Part shown: one piece after another, positions 17,408 to 25,625 of the stretch
Layout: each line of letters opens with the position of its first letter
How positions within the stretch are numbered: position 1 is the stretch's first letter
Assembly (NCBI GenBank): GCA_029858505.1
Contig: JAOUEW010000001.1
Span: 372,001-436,000 of the forward strand
Direction of reading: 5' to 3'
DNA from: Deltaproteobacteria bacterium
GTDB lineage: Bacteria; SAR324; JACQKK01
DNA: 64,000 nt
Notes under the pieces: generated by a model
The model's input: only the letters and a program-made list of their open reading frames with translations
Databases searched by the model: none
Told to the model about the DNA's origin: nothing
Translations under genes and position numbers: made by a program

Positions 17408-17560
17408 CAGGGTTCCTTGGTGAGTTCCGGAGGAAAACGGCGAAAGGATCAAACTTCATTTGTAGCCCCCTCCATCCCCATTCTTCTGCCATGGGAGGTT
17501 TTGTTCAGCGGGGGATCAGATCAGAAAACCTGTGATGGTGGTTCTTGGGGGTGAGAGGTG

Positions 17561-17746
17561 TTAAGAGCCGAAAAAACCAATCGAAAAGCATTGCGTGAAA
17601 ACGCACAAAGCAAACATACAAAGTAAGCACCACATGAACATCAGAAACGCAGAAGAAAGGATCAAAAGAACAACACAGGGGAAAAGAAAAACGAAGGAAA
17701 AGGCGGAGGAAAACGTAGAGAAGAAAACAGAGAAAATAAAGATCAT
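17561..17746 (-). CDS. Possible small hydrophobic membrane protein
   Basis: 61 codons starting one base after the lipoprotein stop (TGA-A-ATG). The peptide is almost entirely hydrophobic and aromatic (FPCVVLLILSSAFLMFMWCL), with about two membrane spans and several cysteines. It could be a holin-like or small membrane protein. The strand is unusually purine/pyrimidine-skewed for this region (pyrimidine-rich coding strand), so it may be a non-coding stretch that happens to be open. The rest of the 17408-17560 gap shows nothing. Confidence 0.3.
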   Translation of the reverse strand: MIFIFSVFFSTFSSAFSFVFLFPCVVLLILSSAFLMFMWCLLCMFALCVFTQCFSIGFFGS

Positions 17747-17747
17747 T

Positions 17748-18557
17748 TCAAGGCTGGCCCCAGATGCGCCGTAACCCCTGGCGGCCCTCACCGGGGCGGC
17801 CCGTCCAAGTGCGCTCGGTATCCTCTCCAAACCGCCATTGGAAACGGACCACTTTTCCCTGGGCCGCCACATACAAAAACAGGGCCTTGGTGGCGGGAGT
17901 AAGGGCCTGAGCGGGAAACACCACCCTGGGCCGCAGGGTGAATTGATCGGGCAGGGGCATCTCTCCCTTGCGCTCGTGGCCGCGGTCGCCGGGAATGTAT
18001 TCTCCCCGGCCATATTCGTCTTCGACTTTGATGGGGTAAAACTTGTTCCCGGCATCGTCCATCAGGTACAGCCCCTGGCGGGCAGCATAGGTCGACAAAA
18101 ACAAATCTCCCCGCTCCGGGCCAATCAACTCGCCATCGAACACCAAGCCTTCCTTGAACAGTGTTTCCCGTTGGGTTAGGGCGGCTTCATGCTCGGCGGG
18201 GCTTTGGGAGTAAGCCACCCGGTCCTGTTCCAGCCGCATGGCTTCCACGGGCCACATCACCAGGGTAAAGGTGGAGCGGGAATGGAACGCGTTCCAATCG
18301 CCCAGCTTTAGCGGATTGGTTTCCGCTGGAACGGTGTACAACCGCATCAGTTGGGCCGGGGGGACATCCGGCTGGAGCTCCTGGGGGTGGGGAACGATAC
18401 GGGGTGCCGAGGACAGGCAGCCCGCCAGCAGACTGACCAACAGCCCGGACCAAATCCCTCCCAACCCCCACCCGGCCCACGAAGCCCCCCCTTCCCCCTT
18501 TTCACGGCAAAACCCCGGGTGATGCAGAGATCTCGTTTTTGGCTGTGGATGGTTCAT
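17748..18557 (-). CDS. Predicted lipoprotein embedded in the tail module
   Basis: 269 residues. A lipobox is clear: WSGLLVSLLAGC, with the cysteine near residue 47. The long n-region before it is partly encoded by a copy of the dispersed GCCGTGA repeat. The mature part is a beta-rich domain (STFTLVMWPVEAMRLEQDRV, GLYLMDDAGNKFYPIKVEDE). Nothing resembles a tail protein, so this may be a cargo (moron) gene acting in the host envelope, perhaps in superinfection exclusion. ATG 18557 is the only ATG that fits; the start is uncertain. Confidence 0.6.
   Translation of the reverse strand: MNHPQPKTRSLHHPGFCREKGEGGASWAGWGLGGIWSGLLVSLLAGCLSSAPRIVPHPQELQPDVPPAQLMRLYTVPAETNPLKLGDWNAFHSRSTFTLVMWPVEAMRLEQDRVAYSQSPAEHEAALTQRETLFKEGLVFDGELIGPERGDLFLSTYAARQGLYLMDDAGNKFYPIKVEDEYGRGEYIPGDRGHERKGEMPLPDQFTLRPRVVFPAQALTPATKALFLYVAAQGKVVRFQWRFGEDTERTWTGRPGEGRQGLRRIWGQP
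18490..18534 (-). repeat. Dispersed GCCGTGA repeat, copy 2, inside a coding region
   Basis: On the minus strand this reads TCTCTGCATCACCCGGGG, then TTTTGCCGTGAAAAGGGGGA, matching copies at 10514 and 34926. It lies in the 5' part of the lipoprotein gene and encodes residues near LHHPGFCREKGEGG, before the lipobox. Thus the repeat contributes coding sequence or arrived by insertion near the start of that gene. Confidence 0.65.
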
Positions 18558-18589
18558 GATGTTCTTTGTCCGCTGGTGAGCGGGAAAAA

Positions 18590-18847
18590 TCAAGCCGGGG
18601 ATGTATGCTTGTTTTCAAGGTTCATCCGCTGGTGCTCATCGGCCAGGATGTGAAAGGCCTGCACCCGGTGCCAGGGCTGGGCCAGCAGCGGCAGGCCATC
18701 GGGCCATTCCACGCGCTGCCAGCCGCCCCTTTGGGGAAAATGACACCAGGCAAACAACCGCAGGGTTTCCGAATAGGGGCGGCCCCCTGGGCCATTGCCA
18801 GTGGGCAGGGGGTACCCCAGCCGCGCCAAGCGGGCCGCCCGTCTCAG
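18590..18847 (-). CDS. Tail assembly chaperone, -1 frameshift extension (G-T)
   Basis: An 85-residue extension without its own start, in the -1 frame relative to the gene at 18844-19209. It begins LRRAARLARLGYPLPTG right after the slippery heptamer and ends ENKHTSPA. In lambda-like and Mu-like tails, the short protein and its frameshifted longer form chaperone the tape measure. The location between tube and tape measure genes, and an absence of a convincing start codon, fit this reading. The lipoprotein gene follows after 32 bases. Confidence 0.72.
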   Translation of the reverse strand: MRRAARLARLGYPLPTGNGPGGRPYSETLRLFAWCHFPQRGGWQRVEWPDGLPLLAQPWHRVQAFHILADEHQRMNLENKHTSPA

Positions 18848-18853
18848 TTTTTT
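18777..18853 (-). promoter_or_regulatory. Programmed -1 ribosomal frameshift signal
   Basis: The heptamer A-AAA-AAC (18847-18853, minus strand) lies in the zero frame as GAA AAA AAC just before the TGA stop. Six bases further on, GGGCGGCCC (18832-18840) can pair perfectly with GGGCCGCCC (18777-18785), a nine-bp GC stem with a 46-base loop. Slippery site, spacing and stem together match known tail-chaperone frameshift sites. Confidence 0.8.
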
Positions 18854-19209
18854 TCTTGCTCGGGGCGAACGGCCGACAGGGCCACCAGCCGAGTGATGAT
18901 TTCCCCCGTCAGTTCGGCCAGGGCGGTTTCCTCGCACAATGATTCGATGGACGCTGGCTGTCGGCTGCCCGCTTGCAGCAGGGTGATTCCGGTAAGGTTT
19001 TGCAGGTGGTCGGGCAGCACCCTGCGGGCCACCGCCATCAGCCCCATGGTTTCGGCAGACGTCAGGGGTTGGTCAGGGTGCGCTGCTGTGTGGGTTTCCC
19101 AAAACCTCAGCAGCTCTTGAAAGGCCCACACCCGCAGCGGGCGGATGTCGTATCGGACTTCAGGCCACAAAGAAGACGTATGGGTCTGCCAGTCTAGGTT
19201 TAGTTCCAT
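18844..19209 (-). CDS. Tail assembly chaperone (G form)
   Basis: 121 residues, small and helical (PLRVWAFQELLRFWETHTAA, DHLQNLTGITLLQAGSRQ), ending AVRPEQEKN. Function is inferred from position between the tail tube and tape measure genes and from the frameshift signal at its end. ATG 19209 lies just after the tube stop (TAA CCCC ATG). The zero-frame product ends here; a fraction of ribosomes should continue into the extension at 18590-18847. Confidence 0.72.
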   Translation of the reverse strand: MELNLDWQTHTSSLWPEVRYDIRPLRVWAFQELLRFWETHTAAHPDQPLTSAETMGLMAVARRVLPDHLQNLTGITLLQAGSRQPASIESLCEETALAELTGEIITRLVALSAVRPEQEKN

Positions 19210-19213
19210 GGGG

Positions 19214-20173
19214 TTAATATCCGGGTTGGGTGTTGACCAGGGTGGCTCGCAGGGCATACCCCAGCCCCGGGTCGAACACTCCCTTGGCCGAGAAGCTGAC
19301 TTCCAGCAGGCCTGGGCCAGACAACGCGGGCTTGAACTCGGTAAAGCGGAGCTTGGGAACGTGGAGGGTCAGTTGGTTGGTGTAACTGCCCGCCACGGTT
19401 TCTCCCGCCAGGCTGAGAGACAGGGGCCGTTCGGTTTGGGCCAAGAAATCGGAAAACAAGGCTTGGTCTTGAAACACCATGGCCCCCTGCACCGCCACCC
19501 GCTGGGGGCCGCCCCGTTTCACCCGGCTGGGCCAGCGCCCGCCGTCTAGGGTGTGGGCCAGGGCCAGTTGGTTTTCAAACCGCACCGACAACTGCCGCAA
19601 CTCGGTCACGGCCTGCCCGTTGTAGGCGGCCGAGGCCACGTCCCAAGTCCAGGGGCGCCCGGCAGGAAACACCGCCGCCGCCGGGGCCTTGCGGGAGAAC
19701 AACCCGCCCTTGACCGACAACGAGGCAGACAGCAGCTGGCCCTGGGAAATTTCCAGGCTCAGGGCATCGGCCAGCAGGTTGCCATACAAAAAAGCCGAGC
19801 CCACGTCGCGGTGAATTTCCAGGGTCATGGGGGGCAGGGCGGCCAGGGCATCCCAGTCGGTGGCGGCCGGGCGGAAGTCGTGCAAGAAGGCGGAGTTTTG
19901 GGGAGTGGTGGTGACTTGCCCCAGGGCCGCCTTCAGAAAGTGCCCCAAGGCAATGGGGTGGGCCTCGGTGTGAATTTCGCCCGCCACTTCGTGCAGTCCT
20001 TCGTGGACGGGAGATTCTGCCAGCCGCCCGTAGATGCCGCTTTCCACCACCTGGCCGATGGTTTCCATCACCGACTCGGTGACCAGCGGCAGGTAATGGG
20101 CCGAGGTGGTGAGCAGGGTGCCGAAACTGTTTTGGAAATGCAGGGCCAGATGACCCGAACGTCCGTATGCCAT
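19214..20173 (-). CDS. Phage tail tube protein
   Basis: 319 residues. N-terminus AYGRSGHLALHFQNSFGTLL resembles Mu-like/siphovirus tube proteins, and repeated beta strands follow: LSVKGGLFSRKAPAAAVFP, FTEFKPALSGPGLLEVSFSA. Such proteins stack as hexameric rings around the ejection channel. No sheath gene precedes it, so the tail is probably non-contractile. It is the main tail component by position (after gp37-like, before the chaperone). Family assignment rests on order and layout. Confidence 0.68.
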   Translation of the reverse strand: MAYGRSGHLALHFQNSFGTLLTTSAHYLPLVTESVMETIGQVVESGIYGRLAESPVHEGLHEVAGEIHTEAHPIALGHFLKAALGQVTTTPQNSAFLHDFRPAATDWDALAALPPMTLEIHRDVGSAFLYGNLLADALSLEISQGQLLSASLSVKGGLFSRKAPAAAVFPAGRPWTWDVASAAYNGQAVTELRQLSVRFENQLALAHTLDGGRWPSRVKRGGPQRVAVQGAMVFQDQALFSDFLAQTERPLSLSLAGETVAGSYTNQLTLHVPKLRFTEFKPALSGPGLLEVSFSAKGVFDPGLGYALRATLVNTQPGY

Positions 20174-20203
20174 GGCAAACCTCCAGAGGGAAAGGGAGCG
20201 GGG

Positions 20204-20638
20204 TTAGCCCCGCAGTTCTGCCGCGATGCTGATTTCGTTGGTGAAGAACCAGGTGTCTCGGTCGAGGTCCCGTTGATAGGGCTGCACGGCCAGCCGCCCC
20301 AGGGTAAGTACCGTGCCGCCCAGGGTGCGGTGGCGGTTCAGCACGTCCAGCACGACTTGTTGGTGTTGGGCCAACTGCCGGGTGGCTTCCTGGCCCGACT
20401 GGCGGCTGGCGGCCTGCACATACACCAGCAGTTCCAATTTGGCCTGCCAGGGCTGGGTACCGCCCAGGGTGTGGGGGTTCACCTCCAGGCCGCCTTCATA
20501 CACCCCCACCCAGGGGGTCAAGCGGCCGTCTTTGTTCAGGGGCTCCCCTTCGCAAACGGTGAACCCGGCCGCCGTCAGGGCGGCATCGGAAGACAAGAGG
20601 GTGTACAGGGCGGCGGTGACGCTGTTCACATGGATCAT
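20204..20638 (-). CDS. Mu gp37-like tail terminator / completion protein
   Basis: 144 residues. Start IHVNSVTAALYTLLSSDAAL and the body LELLVYVQAASRQSGQEATR, then QLAQHQQVVLDVLNRHRTLG, match the size and helical/strand pattern of DUF1834 (Mu gp37-like) proteins, which join head and tail. ATG 20638 overlaps the upstream stop (ATGA), showing coupling with the gpG-like gene. Enzymatic motifs are absent. Confidence 0.65.
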   Translation of the reverse strand: MIHVNSVTAALYTLLSSDAALTAAGFTVCEGEPLNKDGRLTPWVGVYEGGLEVNPHTLGGTQPWQAKLELLVYVQAASRQSGQEATRQLAQHQQVVLDVLNRHRTLGGTVLTLGRLAVQPYQRDLDRDTWFFTNEISIAAELRG

Positions 20639-21069
20639 TTCAAAGCCTCCCGAAGGAAGTTCCGCAAGGTTTGCTGGGCCAGCTCTTCGGCCTGGGCCGG
20701 GGAGGGCAGGATGGGCCGTCGGGGCACGCCCAGCCCCTGCTGGTGGTGGGCGGCATAGGGCACCGAGTTTTTCAGCCGGGCGGCCTGGGCATCCACCGTG
20801 GTGGCGAAGCCACGACGCAGCCGACCGGTGGCTTCCAGGGGGGCGGCGGGCCAGCCCCGCCGCCGTTTGGCGGCCAGGGTGGCGGGGGCCAGGGGGGGCC
20901 ACCCGGATTCGCTGAAGCCCCCTTGGTTGGCCATGTTGTCTTGCGCCCATTGCAGCAGGGACTGAGACACCCCGGCATGAAACACCGCCATTCGGGCCAA
21001 GTGTTCCCGGCGGCGGGTCAGAGCCTTCGCCAGGGTTTCAGGATTCAACGACCATTCCAGGGTCATCAT
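20635..21069 (-). CDS. Phage virion morphogenesis protein (Mu gpG-like)
   Basis: 144 residues, helical N-terminal half (EWSLNPETLAKALTRRREHL) and a conserved W-P-P-L-A-P-x-T motif (FSESGWPPLAPATLAAKRRR) typical of phage virion morphogenesis proteins. The end, YAAHHQQGLGVPRRPILPSP, matches the family's H-Q-x-G and R-P-x-L blocks. The ATG overlaps the gp36-like stop. It probably acts in head-tail joining. Confidence 0.8.
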   Translation of the reverse strand: MMTLEWSLNPETLAKALTRRREHLARMAVFHAGVSQSLLQWAQDNMANQGGFSESGWPPLAPATLAAKRRRGWPAAPLEATGRLRRGFATTVDAQAARLKNSVPYAAHHQQGLGVPRRPILPSPAQAEELAQQTLRNFLREALK

Positions 21070-21488
21070 TCCAGGTACCCGTAGCCTCCCTGCAGGCCCG
21101 TCAGTTCTTCCAGGGCAAACACCGGGGAACGGCCAGAGGTGCTGCTCCACACCCCGCCATGGGGGCGGGCGGCAAACAGGGCCGTGCCGGAGGTGGTGAT
21201 CATGGCTTCCCGGGCATCCAGCAGTCCCCGAATGCGGGCGTCAATTTGCTCTGCCAGCGGCACGGCTTCGGCGGGGTTTTTGCCCCGTTGCAGCACCAAC
21301 AGATAGGCCAGATCCAGGGTTAAGTCCTTGGCCGTCAGGTTTTCTGGGCCAAAGGGAACCGTGAACCCCAGGGCCAGCAGAGCCTCCAACCGCAACGAAG
21401 CAAACGGCAGCAGATGGGCGCTGACCTCGGCCTCGGGGAGGCGGGTGGGGTAGCGGGCGGCGAATTCGGCATAGGTGGCGTAGGTCAT
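21066..21488 (-). CDS. Mu gp36-like head completion protein (DUF1320)
   Basis: 140 residues. N-terminal YATYAEFAARYPTRLPEAEV and LLALGFTVPFGPENLTAKDL fit the DUF1320/gp36 family, in which a Y-x-T-x-x-D/E-F start is followed by helices. It is needed to complete heads before tail joining. ATG 21488 overlaps the stop of the 991-residue glycosylation protein by one base (TAATG), so the two are translationally coupled. Confidence 0.72.
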   Translation of the reverse strand: MTYATYAEFAARYPTRLPEAEVSAHLLPFASLRLEALLALGFTVPFGPENLTAKDLTLDLAYLLVLQRGKNPAEAVPLAEQIDARIRGLLDAREAMITTSGTALFAARPHGGVWSSTSGRSPVFALEELTGLQGGYGYLE

Positions 21489-24463
21489 TAGAAGTACCTT
21501 TCTTGGAACACCTCGGTTTTTTCTTTGAGCAGCAGGCCCATCAACCGGTGGATGTCTTCGGATTCGGCAAAGCGCCCAGAGACCCTGGGCAGGGGCTGAC
21601 CGGGGCGGTCGCCCAGCCCATCTTTGAAGGCCCCCAGTTCGGCCTCGAAGGCAATGCCCCCCTGGGCCAGCAGGGCTGCCGCTTCGGAGTAGTAAGGCAG
21701 GCTGTCCAGGGCCAGGCGGGTGTGGCCCTCGGCGGTTAAGGCCCGCCACATGGCTACAATTTGCCTGGCCCTGGCCTCCATGGCGGGGGTGACCACGGCC
21801 ATGGCCCCGTCAGTCTGAGACTCTTGGTCGTAGCGGATAAGATGGGCCAAGTCGCGGATCCATAGAAACCGGCCCAGCAGCCGTTGGGGATATTTTTCCC
21901 GGTCTCGAATCATCAGCGGCAGGTTGCGGGCAAACCGCTGGCGGCGCACGGCCTCGGTTTCATACCCGTTGTGGCAAATGGCCACGTCGGGCAGCAGCAT
22001 CACCGCCCCCAGGCCTTGGTTCAATTCCCGCTCGGGGTGTTCGTGCACCACCCCGAAAAACTTCACCCCCGGAACGCGGCGGAACAGCCGGCAGGGATAG
22101 TCGGTTTTCAAAATGCCCGCGGGCTCTACGGCATAGTGGTGCTGCTTCACCGCGTATCCGGCGAAGGCGTTCGGCCGCAGGTATTTCCACAGCCGTTCGG
22201 GCCATTCCAGCACCTCATCGTCGTCCAGCCACAAAATCCAGTCGCCCTCGGCCCGGGCCAGGGTTTGGTTGCGGGCTTCATCAAACCCCGTTTCCAGGGG
22301 AGACCGCAGAGAGAATGCCTGAGCCCCGTACCGCCGGGCAATTTCCCAGGCGGGGGCGTTGGGGTCTCCCTGGTCATCCAGCCCCAGCACCAGTTGGGCG
22401 GCCATGGGTTTCACGCTTTCCAGGGCCCGGGCCAGGGTGCGGCCATGGCCCGCCGCCACCATGCACACGCTGACTGTTTCCGGGGGTGCTTGGCGGGTGA
22501 GTTTTTCAGTGGGGTTCAGGGCTTGAGAGGGCCGACCCCCCGCCTGCCAAGTCATTTGATACACCCCCAGGGGTTCTCCCAGGGGGGTAAACCCATGGGG
22601 AACCGCCAGTAAGGAAAAGCCCGGCTTGTGCCCCCACATGGTTTCCAGATCGGCCCGTTCCAGGTGGTGAATATGGGCCCGCAGGGGGCAGGTTTCAAAA
22701 ATGGCCGCCTCCCAGGGGCCGTAGGGCACGGTGAGGCACAGGGTTCCTCCAGGGGCCAGACGGCGCTCTAATTGGTCGGCCAGTTCCCAGGGGCGGGGGG
22801 TGTGCTCCATCACTTCCAGGGCCAGCACCAAGTCAAAAGTTCCCCCCAGGTTGGCGGCCTCGCCGTGGCTGAAGAACAGATGGGTCAGCCCTTCTTTTTC
22901 GGCATGGGCGCGGCCCACCGCCACCGCGGCGGCGGAGATGTCAATTCCCGTGAAGCGCAGCCGGGGAAACCGGCGGGCCAGGGCCAGGGTGAAATGCCCT
23001 TGCCCACAACCGTAGTCCAGCACCCGGGCGTTTTCCGGCAGGGCCGCCACGGGCTCTGCCGCCACCTGAAACCTGGGCATGGCCCACAGACCTTCTGGGT
23101 GAACGATGCCGGGATCTTCTCCCCCTTGCAGGTGGTGGCGGGTGAGGGCCTCGTTATGGGTCGGGTAGTTGTTGTTTTTCACAAACCCGTAATGCGTTGC
23201 TAGGTCTTGAACAACGTTTTGGCCGATGGGGCCGGTCAAACCTTCCTGGCCCAGGGGAGATTCGGCCAGGGCGGTCAGGGGGAAAATATCGGAATGGCGC
23301 AGCAGGTGCCGGGCCAGCCGAGATGGACTGGCGCACCGTTCAGCCAGGATTCGCTCCGCCAAAGAAACCATGCCGCTGGCCGAGCGAGCCCAATCGTAGC
23401 GGGGGGCGGCTTGGCGGCAGCGGCGGTGGAGGCCCGCCCATGTTTCCGGGGCTTGTTTCAACCGCAGAATTTCTTCCGCCAAGCGGGCGGCCAGGGTGTC
23501 GGGGGCCGGGTCCAGCCAAACCACCCCCCCATCCCGCAGGGTTTCCGGCAGGGCTGCTACCGGGGTGGTGAGGATGGGGGTTCCCGCCCCCTGGGTTTCC
23601 ATGGCGGTGATGCAGCTCACTTCCTCAAAGGCCGTGGGGTACAGGTGCAGCCAGGCGTTTTCCATCTGCCGGGCCAGGTCTTGCTTCGACAACGCCCCGG
23701 CCAACTCCACGTTGGGCAGTCGGCGGCAGCGCTCCCACAGGGCCTGGTACAACCCCGCCATGGCAGGGGTGGTGTTTTCATATCCAGCCACCACCAGTTT
23801 CAGTTCCGGGGCCGAGCGGGCCAGCCGCTCCATCACCCCGCCGGGGCCCACCAAATATTCCAATCCCCGCTCTGGGCGGGAGGAATACATCATCCGGCCC
23901 CCTGCCAGCCGCCGGGAGAATTCCTCTTCTGGAGTGCCAGCTTGTTGGGGCGGCAGATACAAACCGTGGTCAATGCCGTTGGGAATGACCTCCACCACTT
24001 CCGGGGAGAACCCATACACCTGAACAATTTGTTGTTGGTGAAAGGCCGAGACGGCCAGCACCCGATCTACGTTCCACATTTGCCCAGCCACCGAGGGCAG
24101 GTGGCGCTTCAGGGCCAAGTCATGGGTCCACCAAAAATTCACCTTAGAGGCATAGGGGCGGTGAAAGGCCATGGGGGCCCGCTGAATCACCAACAGATCG
24201 TGGGGAGTGTGGGAAGCGTACCATTCAAACCGCTCTCCCAGGGGGCTTTGCCCCGTGGGCGTACCCGCCGACAGGTAGCGGACCCCGTCCCACACGCCCT
24301 CTTCTTCTGGGGTAATTTGGGTGAACAGGGTGACTTGGTGGCCATGGCGGGCCAGCTCCCGGGCCGTATAATAGGCGGCACTTTCAGAACCCCCCAGGCT
24401 TTTTCCCTGGGCCAGGGTGCCGCCATGGAAGGGAATTCCGGGGCAGAGGATCACGATGTTCAT
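21488..24463 (-). CDS. Three-part glycosyltransferase (GT4) - methyltransferase - glycosyltransferase (GT2) fusion
   Basis: 991 residues. Residues 1-360: GT4-type transferase with a GGSESA nucleotide-sugar loop (KSLGGSESAAYYTARELARH) and a C-terminal E-x7-E block (FEEVSCITAMETQGAGTP). Residues about 470-620: SAM-dependent methyltransferase (RVLDYGCGQGHFTLALARRF, EVMEHTPRPWELAD). Residues 660-900: GT2 family (VSVCMVAAGHGRTLARALES, WILWLDDDEVLEWPERLWKY) with the metal-binding DDD. It lies between capsid and head-completion genes and would decorate virion protein or cell sugar. There is no signal peptide. Substrates are unknown. Confidence 0.85.
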   Translation of the reverse strand: MNIVILCPGIPFHGGTLAQGKSLGGSESAAYYTARELARHGHQVTLFTQITPEEEGVWDGVRYLSAGTPTGQSPLGERFEWYASHTPHDLLVIQRAPMAFHRPYASKVNFWWTHDLALKRHLPSVAGQMWNVDRVLAVSAFHQQQIVQVYGFSPEVVEVIPNGIDHGLYLPPQQAGTPEEEFSRRLAGGRMMYSSRPERGLEYLVGPGGVMERLARSAPELKLVVAGYENTTPAMAGLYQALWERCRRLPNVELAGALSKQDLARQMENAWLHLYPTAFEEVSCITAMETQGAGTPILTTPVAALPETLRDGGVVWLDPAPDTLAARLAEEILRLKQAPETWAGLHRRCRQAAPRYDWARSASGMVSLAERILAERCASPSRLARHLLRHSDIFPLTALAESPLGQEGLTGPIGQNVVQDLATHYGFVKNNNYPTHNEALTRHHLQGGEDPGIVHPEGLWAMPRFQVAAEPVAALPENARVLDYGCGQGHFTLALARRFPRLRFTGIDISAAAVAVGRAHAEKEGLTHLFFSHGEAANLGGTFDLVLALEVMEHTPRPWELADQLERRLAPGGTLCLTVPYGPWEAAIFETCPLRAHIHHLERADLETMWGHKPGFSLLAVPHGFTPLGEPLGVYQMTWQAGGRPSQALNPTEKLTRQAPPETVSVCMVAAGHGRTLARALESVKPMAAQLVLGLDDQGDPNAPAWEIARRYGAQAFSLRSPLETGFDEARNQTLARAEGDWILWLDDDEVLEWPERLWKYLRPNAFAGYAVKQHHYAVEPAGILKTDYPCRLFRRVPGVKFFGVVHEHPERELNQGLGAVMLLPDVAICHNGYETEAVRRQRFARNLPLMIRDREKYPQRLLGRFLWIRDLAHLIRYDQESQTDGAMAVVTPAMEARARQIVAMWRALTAEGHTRLALDSLPYYSEAAALLAQGGIAFEAELGAFKDGLGDRPGQPLPRVSGRFAESEDIHRLMGLLLKEKTEVFQERYF

Positions 24464-25543
24464 TCAGGCTCCTTCAAACAGGGGTTCCCAACATTGGGCG
24501 ATGACGTCGTTCCAGCCGTGAACTGGCAGGTCGGGGGAGCAGGCCATGGTTGGCCTGGGTTCGGGGTGGCCCGCCAAAAAATTGTGGAAATCCCAGCGAT
24601 TCGCTGCGTGTGTTTCCAGGTCGCCTAAAAAGGGCGCCACCAGCCGCGTGCCGCTCCAGGCGGCCCGCAGCAGATTCACCACCAGGGCTTCGCGGCCGCA
24701 AAGGGGGGCCGGGTGCAGCCAAAACCGGGCTTGGTGAAACGCCCGCCAAACATCCATCACGGTGGGGTCTTCCGTTTGAACAATCCCTGGCTGGACCAGG
24801 GCCTGCTCCAGGCGCGCCAGCCAGGCGGAACCTCCCTTGGCCTGGAACCCCGCCCACAACCGGCGGGGAGACACCACCTCCAGCGTGATGTGGGGGTGGA
24901 CTTGGCGGATGGAAGGCCACAGGGCCAGCAGTTGCTCCAATCCCTGGTCTGGGGGGCCAGCGAACACGGCCCGTTCAGAGACGGGGGGTTCCGCCGGCAG
25001 CAGCAGCGGCGGGGTGATGGCCAGGGGCGCCACCCGGTGAAAACGCTCCCCGCCCAAGAATGCAGCCGAAAGGGCATCCATGGCCCCGGCCCCCCAACTG
25101 GTGACGTAACGATCCACCCGGTTCATCCAGGGCTGGGGGGTGGAGATGTCTCCATGGTGTTCTGGGGCCAGTGGCTCCCAGTGAATCCGCTGGTGGGCGT
25201 TCACCGGCATGGCCCACAACCGGGGGCAGCGCCAGCTAATGAGCACATCCCTGGGCTCCTGGGGGCGAAAGGCCCCCAGGGGCAAGTATTCCACCCCATG
25301 GTGCATCCACCCGGTGCCCCGGGGGGCGTTGTGAAACACCCGCACCCGGTGGCCCCGGGCCGCCAGGGCCTGGGCCCAGTCGGACAGCAGTTCTTCCAAA
25401 CCCCACCAGCCTTGGTCGGCATCCAGGGGTGTCCACCCGCCGGGAACATACGCGCACCACACATCCACCGTTCGGGCGGGGTGCCCCGCCACAGGGCTGA
25501 CCCAGGGGCTGAAGGGAGCGGGTTGAGGCAGCAAGGTTTCCAT
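24464..25543 (-). CDS. Glycosyltransferase-like protein (GT4-type)
   Basis: 359 residues. N-terminal Rossmann-like region (TVDVWCAYVPGGWTPLDADQ, WAQALAARGHRVRVFHNAPR) and a C-terminal region with VSERAVFAGPPDQGLEQLLA, matching the layout of the larger GT4 module, then FHQARFWLHPAPLCGREALV. The Glu-x7-Glu motif is degenerate, so it may be a partner or divergent transferase rather than an active enzyme. Its TGA directly abuts the ATG of the 991-residue fusion. A 139-base gap with a strong hairpin separates it from the capsid gene. Confidence 0.65.
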   Translation of the reverse strand: METLLPQPAPFSPWVSPVAGHPARTVDVWCAYVPGGWTPLDADQGWWGLEELLSDWAQALAARGHRVRVFHNAPRGTGWMHHGVEYLPLGAFRPQEPRDVLISWRCPRLWAMPVNAHQRIHWEPLAPEHHGDISTPQPWMNRVDRYVTSWGAGAMDALSAAFLGGERFHRVAPLAITPPLLLPAEPPVSERAVFAGPPDQGLEQLLALWPSIRQVHPHITLEVVSPRRLWAGFQAKGGSAWLARLEQALVQPGIVQTEDPTVMDVWRAFHQARFWLHPAPLCGREALVVNLLRAAWSGTRLVAPFLGDLETHAANRWDFHNFLAGHPEPRPTMACSPDLPVHGWNDVIAQCWEPLFEGA

Positions 25544-25625
25544 GGGGCGGCCGTTTTAGGGTGAAAGCCAATCGTTCTGCTCTCGGCGGGGGTGGACATT
25601 CCACCCGCTCCGGCAGCAGTGGAAG

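Noticed and set aside
17561-18055. One long ORF covering the lipoprotein end and the hydrophobic stretch
   Set aside because: Its N-terminal part is an out-of-frame shadow of the lipoprotein gene; only the last 61 codons from 17746 are considered.
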